24,839 nt of DNA, taken from a virus. Made by a program: the position numbers and the translations under genes. Shown piece after piece: positions 7,723 to 14,007 of the stretch. How positions within the stretch are numbered: the stretch's first letter is position 1; the number at the start of each line of letters is the position of its first letter. The stretch covers positions 1 to 24,839 of the IMG/VR virus record IMGVR_UViG_3300027244_000018; one strand, 5' to 3'. A model generated the notes under the pieces. It saw only the letters and a list, made by a program, of their open reading frames with translations, had not been told where the DNA came from and searched no databases.

Positions 7723-8168
7723 TAGAACAATCTATTAATGTTTCTACTTTTTAGTACACCTGTTTTCTTATCTAATTCCTCAATTAAACTTTCCTTAAAT
7801 GAGTTTGAAAGTGAACTGTAAAATTTGCTTGGATTAATATTAAAATAATCCGATAATTCACTAAAAATATCTATACAACTATATTTGTTAGAAATCTCAC
7901 AGTAAATGAATTCATAAACCTCATTGATATCGCTCTTTTTCAACTTTGTTGTATCTGCAAAATCATCTAGTTTATTAAATACATTAAATCTGCTTTTTTC
8001 AATCAGTTCATGAATATTCTTTTGAAGTGCAGCTTGTTCAATCTTATCTTCTTCAGGACGATCATCAGAATATTGTGGGCTAACAGTAAATGTTAAATTA
8101 CCATTTAATTCAAACTCAGTGCTTTCAAAAGAGTTATCAAAAATCTTATCTGTTCTTGTACGTGCCAT
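7722..8168 (-). CDS. Small protein between gp41 and gp47; possible gp33-like late co-activator
   Basis: A 148-residue protein of uncertain identity. The C-terminal half (residues about 82-140) is helical: YEFIYCEISNKY, then CIDIFSELSDYFNINPSKFY, then SFKESLIEELDKKTG. The order and spacing resemble T4 gp33 (a helix, a short helix-turn segment, a PxTQF/NPSKFY-like turn and a last helix), and it ends in a short hydrophobic tail, NRLF, where T4 gp33 has its clamp-binding tail. The N-terminal half is low-complexity and acidic (PQYSDDRPEEDKIEQ), probably flexible. gp33 bridges RNA polymerase and the sliding clamp during late transcription. The match is by eye and the tail is not a clear clamp motif, so an unrelated replication-associated protein remains possible. 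It is coupled to gp47 by TAATG and starts one base after the gp41 stop. Confidence 0.6.
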   Translation of the reverse strand: MARTRTDKIFDNSFESTEFELNGNLTFTVSPQYSDDRPEEDKIEQAALQKNIHELIEKSRFNVFNKLDDFADTTKLKKSDINEVYEFIYCEISNKYSCIDIFSELSDYFNINPSKFYSSLSNSFKESLIEELDKKTGVLKSRNINRLF

Positions 8169-8169
8169 A

Positions 8170-9483
8170 TTATAAAGCGTGTATATTTGATCCCGTAATA
8201 TCGTCGGTCTCTGTTAGGCGCATATAATTATAATTAATCTGTAGACGGCATTTCATACCCTTTCCTTCACCGTCACGAATCTTAAGAATCTTTAGCCAGT
8301 ATTCATGGTTGGCATGCATCAATTCATCCTGAATAATACCAAGCATAACGTCGGCCGTGTGTGATAGACCCGCAGATTCTGCAATGTCTGTTAGTGAAAT
8401 ATCTGAAGCATTATAACCAGATCGTGTGATCTGAGTTGCCGTAATAATCAACCAGTTGTTACGAACACCCATAGCGCGTAGGTCTTCAGCAATCTGTTTG
8501 ATTTTCATATATGTGTTTTCTGTGTTTTGATTACGATGGTTTGCAAGGATGTTAATATAGTCAATAACAACAACATCCATTTTAATGCGGCGCTCCTCTT
8601 CAATTTGTTGTAAATAAGCTTCAATATCCAGAACTGTTGCCTGTGATGTTGGGAATTGCTTAACAAATAGATTCCCAGGTGGTGTCAAACCATTACCAAC
8701 AGCTTCAAGCTTACGCTTGATTAGGTCTTTGTTCCTTGCCTTCTCTTGGTATTCATTGATTGGAATTGTCAATAGGTTTGAACCAAGACGCTTTACAAAT
8801 TTATGTGCTGCCATCTCTGCGGTGATTACCGCAGTATTGTGTCCCATCTTAACTGCAGTTGCAGCATCGTTTGCTAAGAATATTGATTTACCAATATTCT
8901 GCTCACCGGCATATACAACAAGGTTACCACCTTTATCATAACCACCATTAAGTGCATGGTCAATGAAATTGTAACCTGAACTTACTTTTTCAGTTTCATG
9001 CTGATCGTGTGCATCAGCATTAAAAAAGTCAAGACCTAAATCAGTATTAAATGTAAGTGAGTTTCTATCATTAATAAGCATTTTAACCTTACCAATAATT
9101 GCCTCAACATTCTCTGGACTAACTTCTGTTGATTTAATAAATTCAACAGTATCAATAAGTGAGATATCAAATGTTCTCCACTTAATCCATGATTCTGCAG
9201 TATTTGTCAACCACTCTTCATCATATTCATTAAGATTAACGTCAAATATCATGTCGATAATATTTGATTCAATCTTGTTTGCAGACTTTGAGCGTTGTGC
9301 TAAAAGTTTAGTCTGTTCTTTAGATGGTGTTTCGTGGTACTTTTCATAAAACTTAAAAGCAAGACGCGATAGAATATCAATTTCGTCGGACGTATAAAAG
9401 CCCGTCTTGATTGATTCTAGATATTTTGGTTTCTTAAGTGAAAGTCTAAAGAAAATCTTTTCAAAATCTTGCGTGAATTGCAT
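8170..9483 (-). CDS. gp41: Replicative DNA helicase (gp41, DnaB-like)
   Basis: A 437-residue hexameric 5'-3' helicase of the replisome that travels on the lagging strand with primase gp61. The N-terminal helical domain (to about 150) is followed by a RecA-like core with Walker A GEQNIGKS at residues 193-200, the SYN-type start YNFIDHALNGG at 171-180, Walker B VVVIDYINIL near 302-311 and the ITATQITRSG / LTDIAESAG segment with the arginine-finger and sensor region typical of DnaB. It ends with the usual KIRDGEGKGM strand pair. T4 gp41 is 475 residues, so it is slightly compact. ATG at 9483 is the first start; the stop lies one base before the next gene. It sits in a recombination/replication cluster with uvsX, gp46 and gp47. 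Confident. Confidence 0.96.
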   Translation of the reverse strand: MQFTQDFEKIFFRLSLKKPKYLESIKTGFYTSDEIDILSRLAFKFYEKYHETPSKEQTKLLAQRSKSANKIESNIIDMIFDVNLNEYDEEWLTNTAESWIKWRTFDISLIDTVEFIKSTEVSPENVEAIIGKVKMLINDRNSLTFNTDLGLDFFNADAHDQHETEKVSSGYNFIDHALNGGYDKGGNLVVYAGEQNIGKSIFLANDAATAVKMGHNTAVITAEMAAHKFVKRLGSNLLTIPINEYQEKARNKDLIKRKLEAVGNGLTPPGNLFVKQFPTSQATVLDIEAYLQQIEEERRIKMDVVVIDYINILANHRNQNTENTYMKIKQIAEDLRAMGVRNNWLIITATQITRSGYNASDISLTDIAESAGLSHTADVMLGIIQDELMHANHEYWLKILKIRDGEGKGMKCRLQINYNYMRLTETDDITGSNIHAL

Positions 9484-9502
9484 ATTTTATTTTTTAATAA
9501 TA

Positions 9503-9526
9503 CTTATACCCTTAATTGGTTATAAG
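9503..9526. repeat. Imperfect inverted repeat upstream of gp41
   Basis: CTTATACCC and GGTTATAAG form an 8-of-9-bp stem with a 6-base loop in the 62-base gap between the oxygenase stop and the gp41 start. No T-tract follows on the minus strand beyond TATTATT, so it is a poor terminator. It could be an operator or a 5' leader hairpin of gp41 mRNA. Function not shown. Confidence 0.4.
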
Positions 9527-9545
9527 TTTCGGATGATACATTTAA

Positions 9546-10121
9546 TTATTCGATTGAAAACGAACCAACCGTTTGTGCGTATGGAATATTAGTCCATAGA
9601 TTTACAGCAATAGCTTTACGCGTTCCCGAAGTAACCGGTGCTACTTCATGTACAACAGTACCTGCATCAAAAATAATCATTCTGTTTGGAAGTGCTTTAA
9701 TAACTTCTGGTGCTTTATCTGCACCCTCAGTATAAATTAAAAGCTCACCACCTTCAAATGTTTCATCTACAATTGGATAGTACACAGTTCCTATAACTGG
9801 ACTTACGATCTCACCTGTCTTATCAAACCAAGCTTCGTCTTTGTCAAAATGTCTAACTAAATGGTTTTTATGACCACTTTCAACCACTGCAGTCTGAATG
9901 CCAGTCCAATATTCAACACCCGAGATTTTGTAACCATGATACAATGGTGAATTATATCTCCACATCTGTTCAATAAGTACTTTCTTAGTCGTATCAGCTG
10001 GTGAATTCCACCAACCATCCCACCAATAGTATACACCTGGGTCTGCGAAGAACTTCTTGTCTTCTTTAATGCTTCTAATAAGATTCTCATCTTTTAGAAA
10101 GTTGTCAATTACTACAATCAT
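9546..10121 (-). CDS. 2-oxoglutarate/Fe(II)-dependent dioxygenase (prolyl 4-hydroxylase-like)
   Basis: A 191-residue non-haem iron oxygenase. The iron facial triad is visible as H91-x-D93 (VRHFDKDE) and H158 (GTVVHEVAPV), and the 2-oxoglutarate-binding Arg is R168 (SGTRKAIAVNLW). The double-stranded beta-helix strands lie between (VIGTVYYPI, GGELLIYT, NRMIIFDAG). P4H-like proteins of this size are frequent in marine T4-like phages; the substrate (protein, DNA base or other) is not known. The ATG at 10121 overlaps the preceding stop (ATGA), and the gene lies between uvsX and gp41, so it is expressed with replication genes. No signal peptide, so cytoplasmic. Family assignment is firm, substrate open. 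Confidence 0.88.
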   Translation of the reverse strand: MIVVIDNFLKDENLIRSIKEDKKFFADPGVYYWWDGWWNSPADTTKKVLIEQMWRYNSPLYHGYKISGVEYWTGIQTAVVESGHKNHLVRHFDKDEAWFDKTGEIVSPVIGTVYYPIVDETFEGGELLIYTEGADKAPEVIKALPNRMIIFDAGTVVHEVAPVTSGTRKAIAVNLWTNIPYAQTVGSFSIE

Positions 10122-10423
10122 TCGAATGGATTTATTATAATTTTATATGATTCTTTACCAGGCGTGGTGTTTGTTTGAAGCACGTAACCCATTTGTGTAA
10201 GCTTGCTAATTGATTCGTCAATAATATTTGGATCACTGTCCTTGAACCAATACGTAATACAGTGATGTCTTGTAAATGTGCCTTTATACCTATGTGGATT
10301 TCTTACAGATAGGTCAATTGCATAATATAAGATATCGAGTGGATCTGGATAACCATCCAGACCTCGCTCAATACCTAAAATATATTTGATTGGAATGCGA
10401 TCTTCATTAATCGTTAAAATCAT
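10118..10423 (-). CDS. Unknown 101-residue protein, possible winged-helix fold
   Basis: Not recognised. The frame extends to a TTG at 10441, but ATG at 10423 is preferred; it still overlaps the acidic tail of uvsX by 17 bases. The protein starts MILTINEDRIPIKYILGIE, has a helix-rich centre (DPLDILYYAIDLSVRNPHRY) and ends with IDESISKLTQMGYVL, a short gap and SYKIIINPFE, the helix-then-beta-hairpin pattern of winged-helix domains. That suggests nucleic-acid binding, on secondary-structure reasoning only. Its stop overlaps the oxygenase start (ATGA), so it is part of the uvsX-oxygenase-gp41 transcript. Confidence 0.72.
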   Translation of the reverse strand: MILTINEDRIPIKYILGIERGLDGYPDPLDILYYAIDLSVRNPHRYKGTFTRHHCITYWFKDSDPNIIDESISKLTQMGYVLQTNTTPGKESYKIIINPFE

Positions 10424-11534
10424 AATCGCTGTCGTCTTCAATTATAGAATCATAATCAACACCCATAGATGTATTGTAATTGAATAGCGGTTTAACTTTC
10501 TCTTCAATTTTTTGTAAGATCTCTTTTGTAAATACCTTATCTGTAAAGAATTCATTATTAGGTACCGTTTCATCGAGGTGTTTGCAAATCCAATTACGTG
10601 CAGTTTTCTTAGGAATCTTTTCGCCCTTTTCAATAATACCACGTGTAATACCGATGCTTTCCCAGTCAATATAGTTTTCAAGACCAACGTATCGGTTCAT
10701 ACCTTCCGTATAGTGTAGATGGAACTTGATCGGATTTGGTTTTGCAAATCTGTTTTTATTTGGTTTAGCCGTAACAATGATACCTGCTTTATCGCCAGCA
10801 GAATCTTTCAACTGTGCCTTATTTAAGAATAAGACAATTGATGCAGCATATTCTGGACCTGTACCGCCACCTGCAACTTGACGTGAAATAAAGTCTTGTG
10901 TTTGGTATGTGTGGTTTGTAAATAGGAATGGAATCTTCAAGTCAGCCATTGGCGTCATAATGATACGGAAGATTGACTTCAAGATTTTTGAACGTGTCAT
11001 ATCTGATTTCTCAGAACCTGAACGTGCGTCTTCAATTTCTTTGGCAGTTGCAAGGTTACCCGCAGAATCAAGGATAATCATAATCTTAGGTACTTCACCA
11101 CCAGCACGCTTTACTTCTTGCATTTTACCCGTGATTGTTGTAATAGAAGTACGGAAGTCTTGTACTGTGTTTACTGGTTGGTAATTAACCTTAGATACAT
11201 CGATACCAAACTTCATCATCAAGTCTTTATCAACCGCTGCTTCTGAATCATAAAATACAACATTGTATCCCATTCGAATTGCTTCACGGACCGAGTTAAG
11301 AATCAAGAAAGTCTTACCAGTACCAGACGGTCCGGCGATTGAACATGAACGGTTGTTTGGCCATCCGCCAAATAGTGAACCTGAAACACATGCATTTAAA
11401 TGATAATTGCCGGTGTCAATCCACTCGGTAACATCTGAAAATGTTGATTGTTCCATCACTGAACCCAATGGATTGATATTACTCAATTCAGCATTAAGGT
11501 CTTCAAATGTAAAAGATTTATTAGATTTCGCCAT
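10407..11534 (-). CDS. uvsX: RecA-like recombinase UvsX
   Basis: A 375-residue strand-exchange protein of recombination-dependent replication and repair (T4 UvsX is 391). Walker A is GPSGTGKT at residues 68-75, the Walker B strand KIMIILDSAGNLA is near 149-161, and the PAESGSEK-type loop (DARSGSEKSDMTR) and TNHTYQTQ segment are UvsX hallmarks. The C-terminus is acidic (IIEDDSDYDFND), as in T4, where it tunes DNA binding. The open frame extends to a TTG at 11579, but the ATG at 11534 gives the normal UvsX N-terminus (MAKSNKSFTFEDLNAEL) and overlaps the stop of the 64-residue gene by 14 bases. Confident. Confidence 0.96.
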   Translation of the reverse strand: MAKSNKSFTFEDLNAELSNINPLGSVMEQSTFSDVTEWIDTGNYHLNACVSGSLFGGWPNNRSCSIAGPSGTGKTFLILNSVREAIRMGYNVVFYDSEAAVDKDLMMKFGIDVSKVNYQPVNTVQDFRTSITTITGKMQEVKRAGGEVPKIMIILDSAGNLATAKEIEDARSGSEKSDMTRSKILKSIFRIIMTPMADLKIPFLFTNHTYQTQDFISRQVAGGGTGPEYAASIVLFLNKAQLKDSAGDKAGIIVTAKPNKNRFAKPNPIKFHLHYTEGMNRYVGLENYIDWESIGITRGIIEKGEKIPKKTARNWICKHLDETVPNNEFFTDKVFTKEILQKIEEKVKPLFNYNTSMGVDYDSIIEDDSDYDFND

Positions 11535-11715
11535 CTTTTTCTGTTTGTCTATATTGTTCTTTTTTACGCAATTCTTCAAGCTCTCTTAGCAGTTTTGCCG
11601 TAGCTTCTTCAAGCGTATTCATGTCATTTTGTAAACGATTAATCTCACCATAGATAAAGTGGTATCGCTCTACATAATACTTTTCTGCCGGGGTTAGATT
11701 CTCGTTATTATCCAT
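11521..11715 (-). CDS. Small unknown 64-residue protein with coiled-coil tail
   Basis: Starts with ATG at 11715, one base after the stop of the 50-residue gene (TGATATG); longer frame starts at 11778/11772 lie inside that gene and are rejected. Residues 1-20 include NENLTPAEKYYVERY. The rest is a charged amphipathic helix (EINRLQNDMNTLEEATAKLL and onwards) ending in KEQYRQTEKDGEI. It overlaps uvsX by 14 bases. Could be a small regulator or a partner of the replication proteins; no function can be assigned. Confidence 0.7.
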   Translation of the reverse strand: MDNNENLTPAEKYYVERYHFIYGEINRLQNDMNTLEEATAKLLRELEELRKKEQYRQTEKDGEI

Positions 11716-11716
11716 A

Positions 11717-11869
11717 TCAGTAAGCTGGACTATTTTGTTGAATGTATTCCCAAACCAATTTACGAACTTCATTACCAAATGTCATATCGTTTGGATTTTC
11801 TGAATGAAGTTTCAAAAGCTTTTGCATAAGCTCATTTTCTTGTTTATTCATAGCGTTATAAATTTGCAT
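11717..11869 (-). CDS. Small unknown 50-residue protein
   Basis: A short frame read directly from the sequence: ATG at 11869, stop TGA at 11719-11717. The product begins MQIYNAMNKQENELMQKLLK and ends VRKLVWEYIQQNSPAY. It is predominantly helical and charged. An in-frame ATG at 11851 would give 44 residues. Support comes from the tight packing: it fills the gap between gp43B and the 64-residue gene and ends one base before that gene's ATG. No family recognised. Confidence 0.6.
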   Translation of the reverse strand: MQIYNAMNKQENELMQKLLKLHSENPNDMTFGNEVRKLVWEYIQQNSPAY

Positions 11870-11900
11870 TATTAATTATACGAGTTAATCTTGGCTTTGT

Positions 11901-13118
11901 TTAAAAAAGCGCGGTGGAGTAAATAAGGTTCCTATCAATGTTGTGTAGACCAACAGCAGTTAACACCCTATTCATTGGATCGATAATACATTTTTCAAAT
12001 TGTGTCTCATAGTCAACTGGTGGTGCAATCTCATATGGATGATCACCTGGAAGATACGCAAACATATCTGATAAGTTATTTGGATCAATTGAATGATAAA
12101 TCTTTAGCTTTTCGCCATTGCCAATCATTCTGTATTTTGATTTATACTTCGTGTTATTATTGAGTAAGAAGTTATAATAACCCGCCGCTTTAACGTTTGG
12201 TGGACATTTCAATCCAAACTGGAATTCAATGTGGTCGTCAACAATGTATTTCTCAAGGTTGTTTGTACGACGGTTAAATGAAATATCATCCAGCTTAGCT
12301 AACTTAAACTCTTTCTTTGCATTCTTCAAAAACTTAACTAGTTTTTCTAATGTTTCAGCAGTTGGACCAGTTGGCTCCGTAAAGATAATCTTGAGTGCCT
12401 CGGCCAATTTCTTACGAGCAAATGTTGGGGTTGACGACTGGATAGTGTCAAATCCGATGGTCTTTACTCGGCTTAGAGGTTTGTGTCGCTGTGTCTTTGG
12501 AAGCTTATCATCCCATGCAATGTCTTGAATGTATTTCTTTTTAGACATCCAGATACCACCGTATGCAACTGTTTCAAGTTCAAATACAAGGAAGTTATCG
12601 GTGTTATTAGAATCTGCATATTTTTGCATTGCTTTTGTAATGTAATCATTCAAACGGGATTCATACAATGCTAAAATAAATGTATCAATAGATGGTGCAT
12701 TTTCTGGATCTTTCCAAACAATAGTATTGTACAATTCATCAAACTGTACATAACAAGAATCTGTATCAATATAGATTACCGCGGGTTGGTGGCATTGTCC
12801 CTTAATTGATTGCACACCGAGTTGTTCATGGATTTGACGGTCTTTATGCCAGAAATCTTGAACATATTTGTTCAAGATTTGCTCTGAATATAAAATAGCG
12901 TTCTGACTTTGGAGGGTAATAGATTCGGCAATATCAATGTTAAAGAAGTGAAACCACTTATTACCAAATGCACCATAGATTGAGTTGAGGGTTACCTTTA
13001 CGGCTTGCTCATAAGCAGTGTACTTGGCAGACATTGTTTCATAATGTTCCGCCAAGCGCTGCAGATCTTCTTTACTTAGTGAATCAATTGGAGCTTCTTG
13101 TAATTGCTCTATTGTCAT
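11901..13118 (-). CDS. gp43B: DNA polymerase gp43, C-terminal fragment (fingers, palm motifs B and C, thumb)
   Basis: A 405-residue stand-alone C-terminal part of family B DNA polymerase. It opens with about 35 helical residues corresponding to the second fingers helix, then motif B KVTLNSIYGAFGN (residues 41-53) and motif C YIDTDS (116-121, catalytic Asp pair region). KKKY in GGIWMSKKKYIQDI is the conserved KKxY element, and the rest is thumb, ending ALF, a possible clamp-binding tail. Motif A and the exonuclease are absent; they lie in gp43A (16963-18366), 3.8 kb upstream in transcription order. ATG at 13118 overlaps the sliding-clamp stop (TAATG), so it is translated right after its partner gp45. 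Both parts together (872 residues) equal a T4-size enzyme (898), so they presumably assemble into one polymerase. Confidence 0.93.
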   Translation of the reverse strand: MTIEQLQEAPIDSLSKEDLQRLAEHYETMSAKYTAYEQAVKVTLNSIYGAFGNKWFHFFNIDIAESITLQSQNAILYSEQILNKYVQDFWHKDRQIHEQLGVQSIKGQCHQPAVIYIDTDSCYVQFDELYNTIVWKDPENAPSIDTFILALYESRLNDYITKAMQKYADSNNTDNFLVFELETVAYGGIWMSKKKYIQDIAWDDKLPKTQRHKPLSRVKTIGFDTIQSSTPTFARKKLAEALKIIFTEPTGPTAETLEKLVKFLKNAKKEFKLAKLDDISFNRRTNNLEKYIVDDHIEFQFGLKCPPNVKAAGYYNFLLNNNTKYKSKYRMIGNGEKLKIYHSIDPNNLSDMFAYLPGDHPYEIAPPVDYETQFEKCIIDPMNRVLTAVGLHNIDRNLIYSTALF

Positions 13119-13867
13119 TATTCAGCTGTTTGACAGGTTGCAATTGTGAGGAAGGTGTTAGAGTCATTTGACTTCATAACAACTTTATTGCCTGAAACAT
13201 AAACACAGTATTCTTCGCGATCAAGTAGGTTCAAGTACTTCTTGTAAAGAGTTGCCTCTGAAGCAGAACCGTTAAAGCTTTGATTCGCCTGGTAATTATA
13301 AGTCTTACCTTTTACGCGGACTTCACTGTTAGATGCAGTGATTGAGAATGTTTCTTCTTTGTCAAGAGAGAATAGTGATTTGATTTTGCCAAGTGTATAT
13401 GTGTCAAGTACAAAATCAAAGTCTGAACCTTCACGGTCAAAGATAGTTTGCAACTGTGCGTCAGTTAGGTCTTTGAAACCAAGTGATGGGTCTGAACACG
13501 CCAATGTGATTTCGAGTTCATTATTGAATAGACGCATTGAAGAGCACACAAAGTCTTCTTCATTTTCTTGGAATTCCATAACGGCTTGTACCTGGTCTGC
13601 ATTAAACATTTTCAATGCATCAAGAACTTTGTTTGCATCAAAGAACGCAACTTTCAATTCTTTACCTTCTGGGAGTGCCTGAGAAATAGAGAAGATGTCT
13701 TTAATCTCTACTGTGTGCAATTTGACAGCATCACGTTGTGGTAGATAAACTGCAGAGGTAACTGCACCCGTGCGAAGTTTGAAATACAAAAACGTGTCAA
13801 TAGCTTTTAGGCGGTTGATAAAATCAACAAAGCTATTTTGGTCAATGCGATTAATTTCTAATTTCAT
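13118..13867 (-). CDS. gp45: Sliding clamp (gp45)
   Basis: A 249-residue PCNA/gp45-type clamp that tethers DNA polymerase to DNA and also serves late transcription through gp55/gp33. The two-domain pattern is visible: an N-terminal strand-helix unit (SFVDFINRLKAIDTFLYFKL), connecting region near 85-110 (FFDANKVLDALKMFNADQ), then the second repeat (DFDFVLDTYTLGKIKSLFSL) and C-terminal beta strands (EEYCVYVSGNKVVMKSNDSN). T4 gp45 is 228 residues. Sequence identity to T4 is low, but the position (directly before a polymerase piece) and fold pattern support the call. The ATG at 13867 is preceded by a candidate promoter and a terminator, so gp45-gp43B begin a new transcription unit. Confidence 0.88.
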   Translation of the reverse strand: MKLEINRIDQNSFVDFINRLKAIDTFLYFKLRTGAVTSAVYLPQRDAVKLHTVEIKDIFSISQALPEGKELKVAFFDANKVLDALKMFNADQVQAVMEFQENEEDFVCSSMRLFNNELEITLACSDPSLGFKDLTDAQLQTIFDREGSDFDFVLDTYTLGKIKSLFSLDKEETFSITASNSEVRVKGKTYNYQANQSFNGSASEATLYKKYLNLLDREEYCVYVSGNKVVMKSNDSNTFLTIATCQTAE

Positions 13868-13881
13868 GTGGTATTTTTTTA

Positions 13882-13912
13882 AGTATAGTTATTGTATGTA
13901 AATAAATGTAAA
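13882..13912 (-). promoter_or_regulatory. Candidate promoter for gp45-gp43B
   Basis: On the minus strand a TATACT -10 (13882-13887) lies 14 bases before the gp45 start, with TTTACA (13907-13912) as a -35 at a long 19-base spacing. It lies just after the terminator at 13919-13954, where a new promoter would be expected. Weak by sequence alone. Confidence 0.35.
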
Positions 13913-13913
13913 T
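13896..13913. repeat. Paired direct repeat ATGTAAAT upstream of gp45
   Basis: ATGTAAAT occurs at 13896-13903 and 13906-13913, start points 10 bases apart, so both copies face the same side of the helix. This could be a pair of sites for a DNA-binding regulator overlapping the candidate promoter. In AT-rich DNA chance duplication is possible. Confidence 0.4.
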
Positions 13914-13918
13914 GTTTC

Positions 13919-13954
13919 AAAAAAAGCGAAGCCGGGAAGTAGCGAACCCCCGGC
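13919..13954 (-). terminator. Rho-independent terminator after nrdA
   Basis: GCCGGG (13931-13936) pairs with CCCGGC (13949-13954) around a 12-base loop; on the minus strand the stem is followed by TTCGC and a run of seven T (13925-13919). It would end nrdB-nrdA transcripts before gp45. Its loop contains GTAGCGAA on the plus strand, a piece of the same conserved 23S rRNA segment as the neighbouring element. Confidence 0.8.
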
Positions 13955-13983
13955 CTCTTCCGTTAACTATAACGGTCCTAAGG
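13937..13983. other. 23S rRNA helix 69-like / antisense element in nrdA-gp45 gap
   Basis: On the plus strand 13964-13983 reads TAACTATAACGGTCCTAAGG, identical to the universally conserved 23S rRNA stretch that forms the loop and 3' side of helix 69 plus its flank (the core of the I-CeuI site). In rRNA the next bases are TAGCGAA; here GTAGCGAA instead lies upstream at 13939-13946, inside the terminator loop, so the two halves appear in swapped order. 13960-13975 (CCGTTAACTATAACGG) can fold into a 6-bp stem with loop ACTA, like helix 69. All local genes are read from the minus strand, so the expected RNA would be complementary to rRNA rather than a mimic. No reading frame covers it. Match seen directly; function unknown. 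Confidence 0.75.
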
Positions 13984-14005
13984 GTGGCCATCACAGCCAC
14001 ACCCT
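13981..14005 (-). other. Hairpin directly after the nrdA stop
   Basis: AGGGTG (13981-13986) pairs with CACCCT (14000-14005), with further G-C pairing inside (GGC/GCC) and a loop around CATCACA. It lies two bases beyond the nrdA stop and is the first of three consecutive hairpins in 13919-14005. It lacks a T-tract, so it is more likely an mRNA 3'-end stabiliser or part of a structured RNA than a terminator itself. Confidence 0.55.
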
Positions 14006-14007
14006 CT

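Noticed and set aside
11716-11778. TTG/ATG-initiated longer version of the 64-residue protein
   Set aside because: The added part lies inside the 50-residue gene in another frame; TGATATG packing favours ATG 11715.
13919-14005. tRNA gene or homing endonuclease gene in the GC-richer gap after nrdA
   Set aside because: No cloverleaf with acceptor and T-arm could be folded by eye, and no reading frame of useful length or LAGLIDADG/GIY-YIG motif is present.
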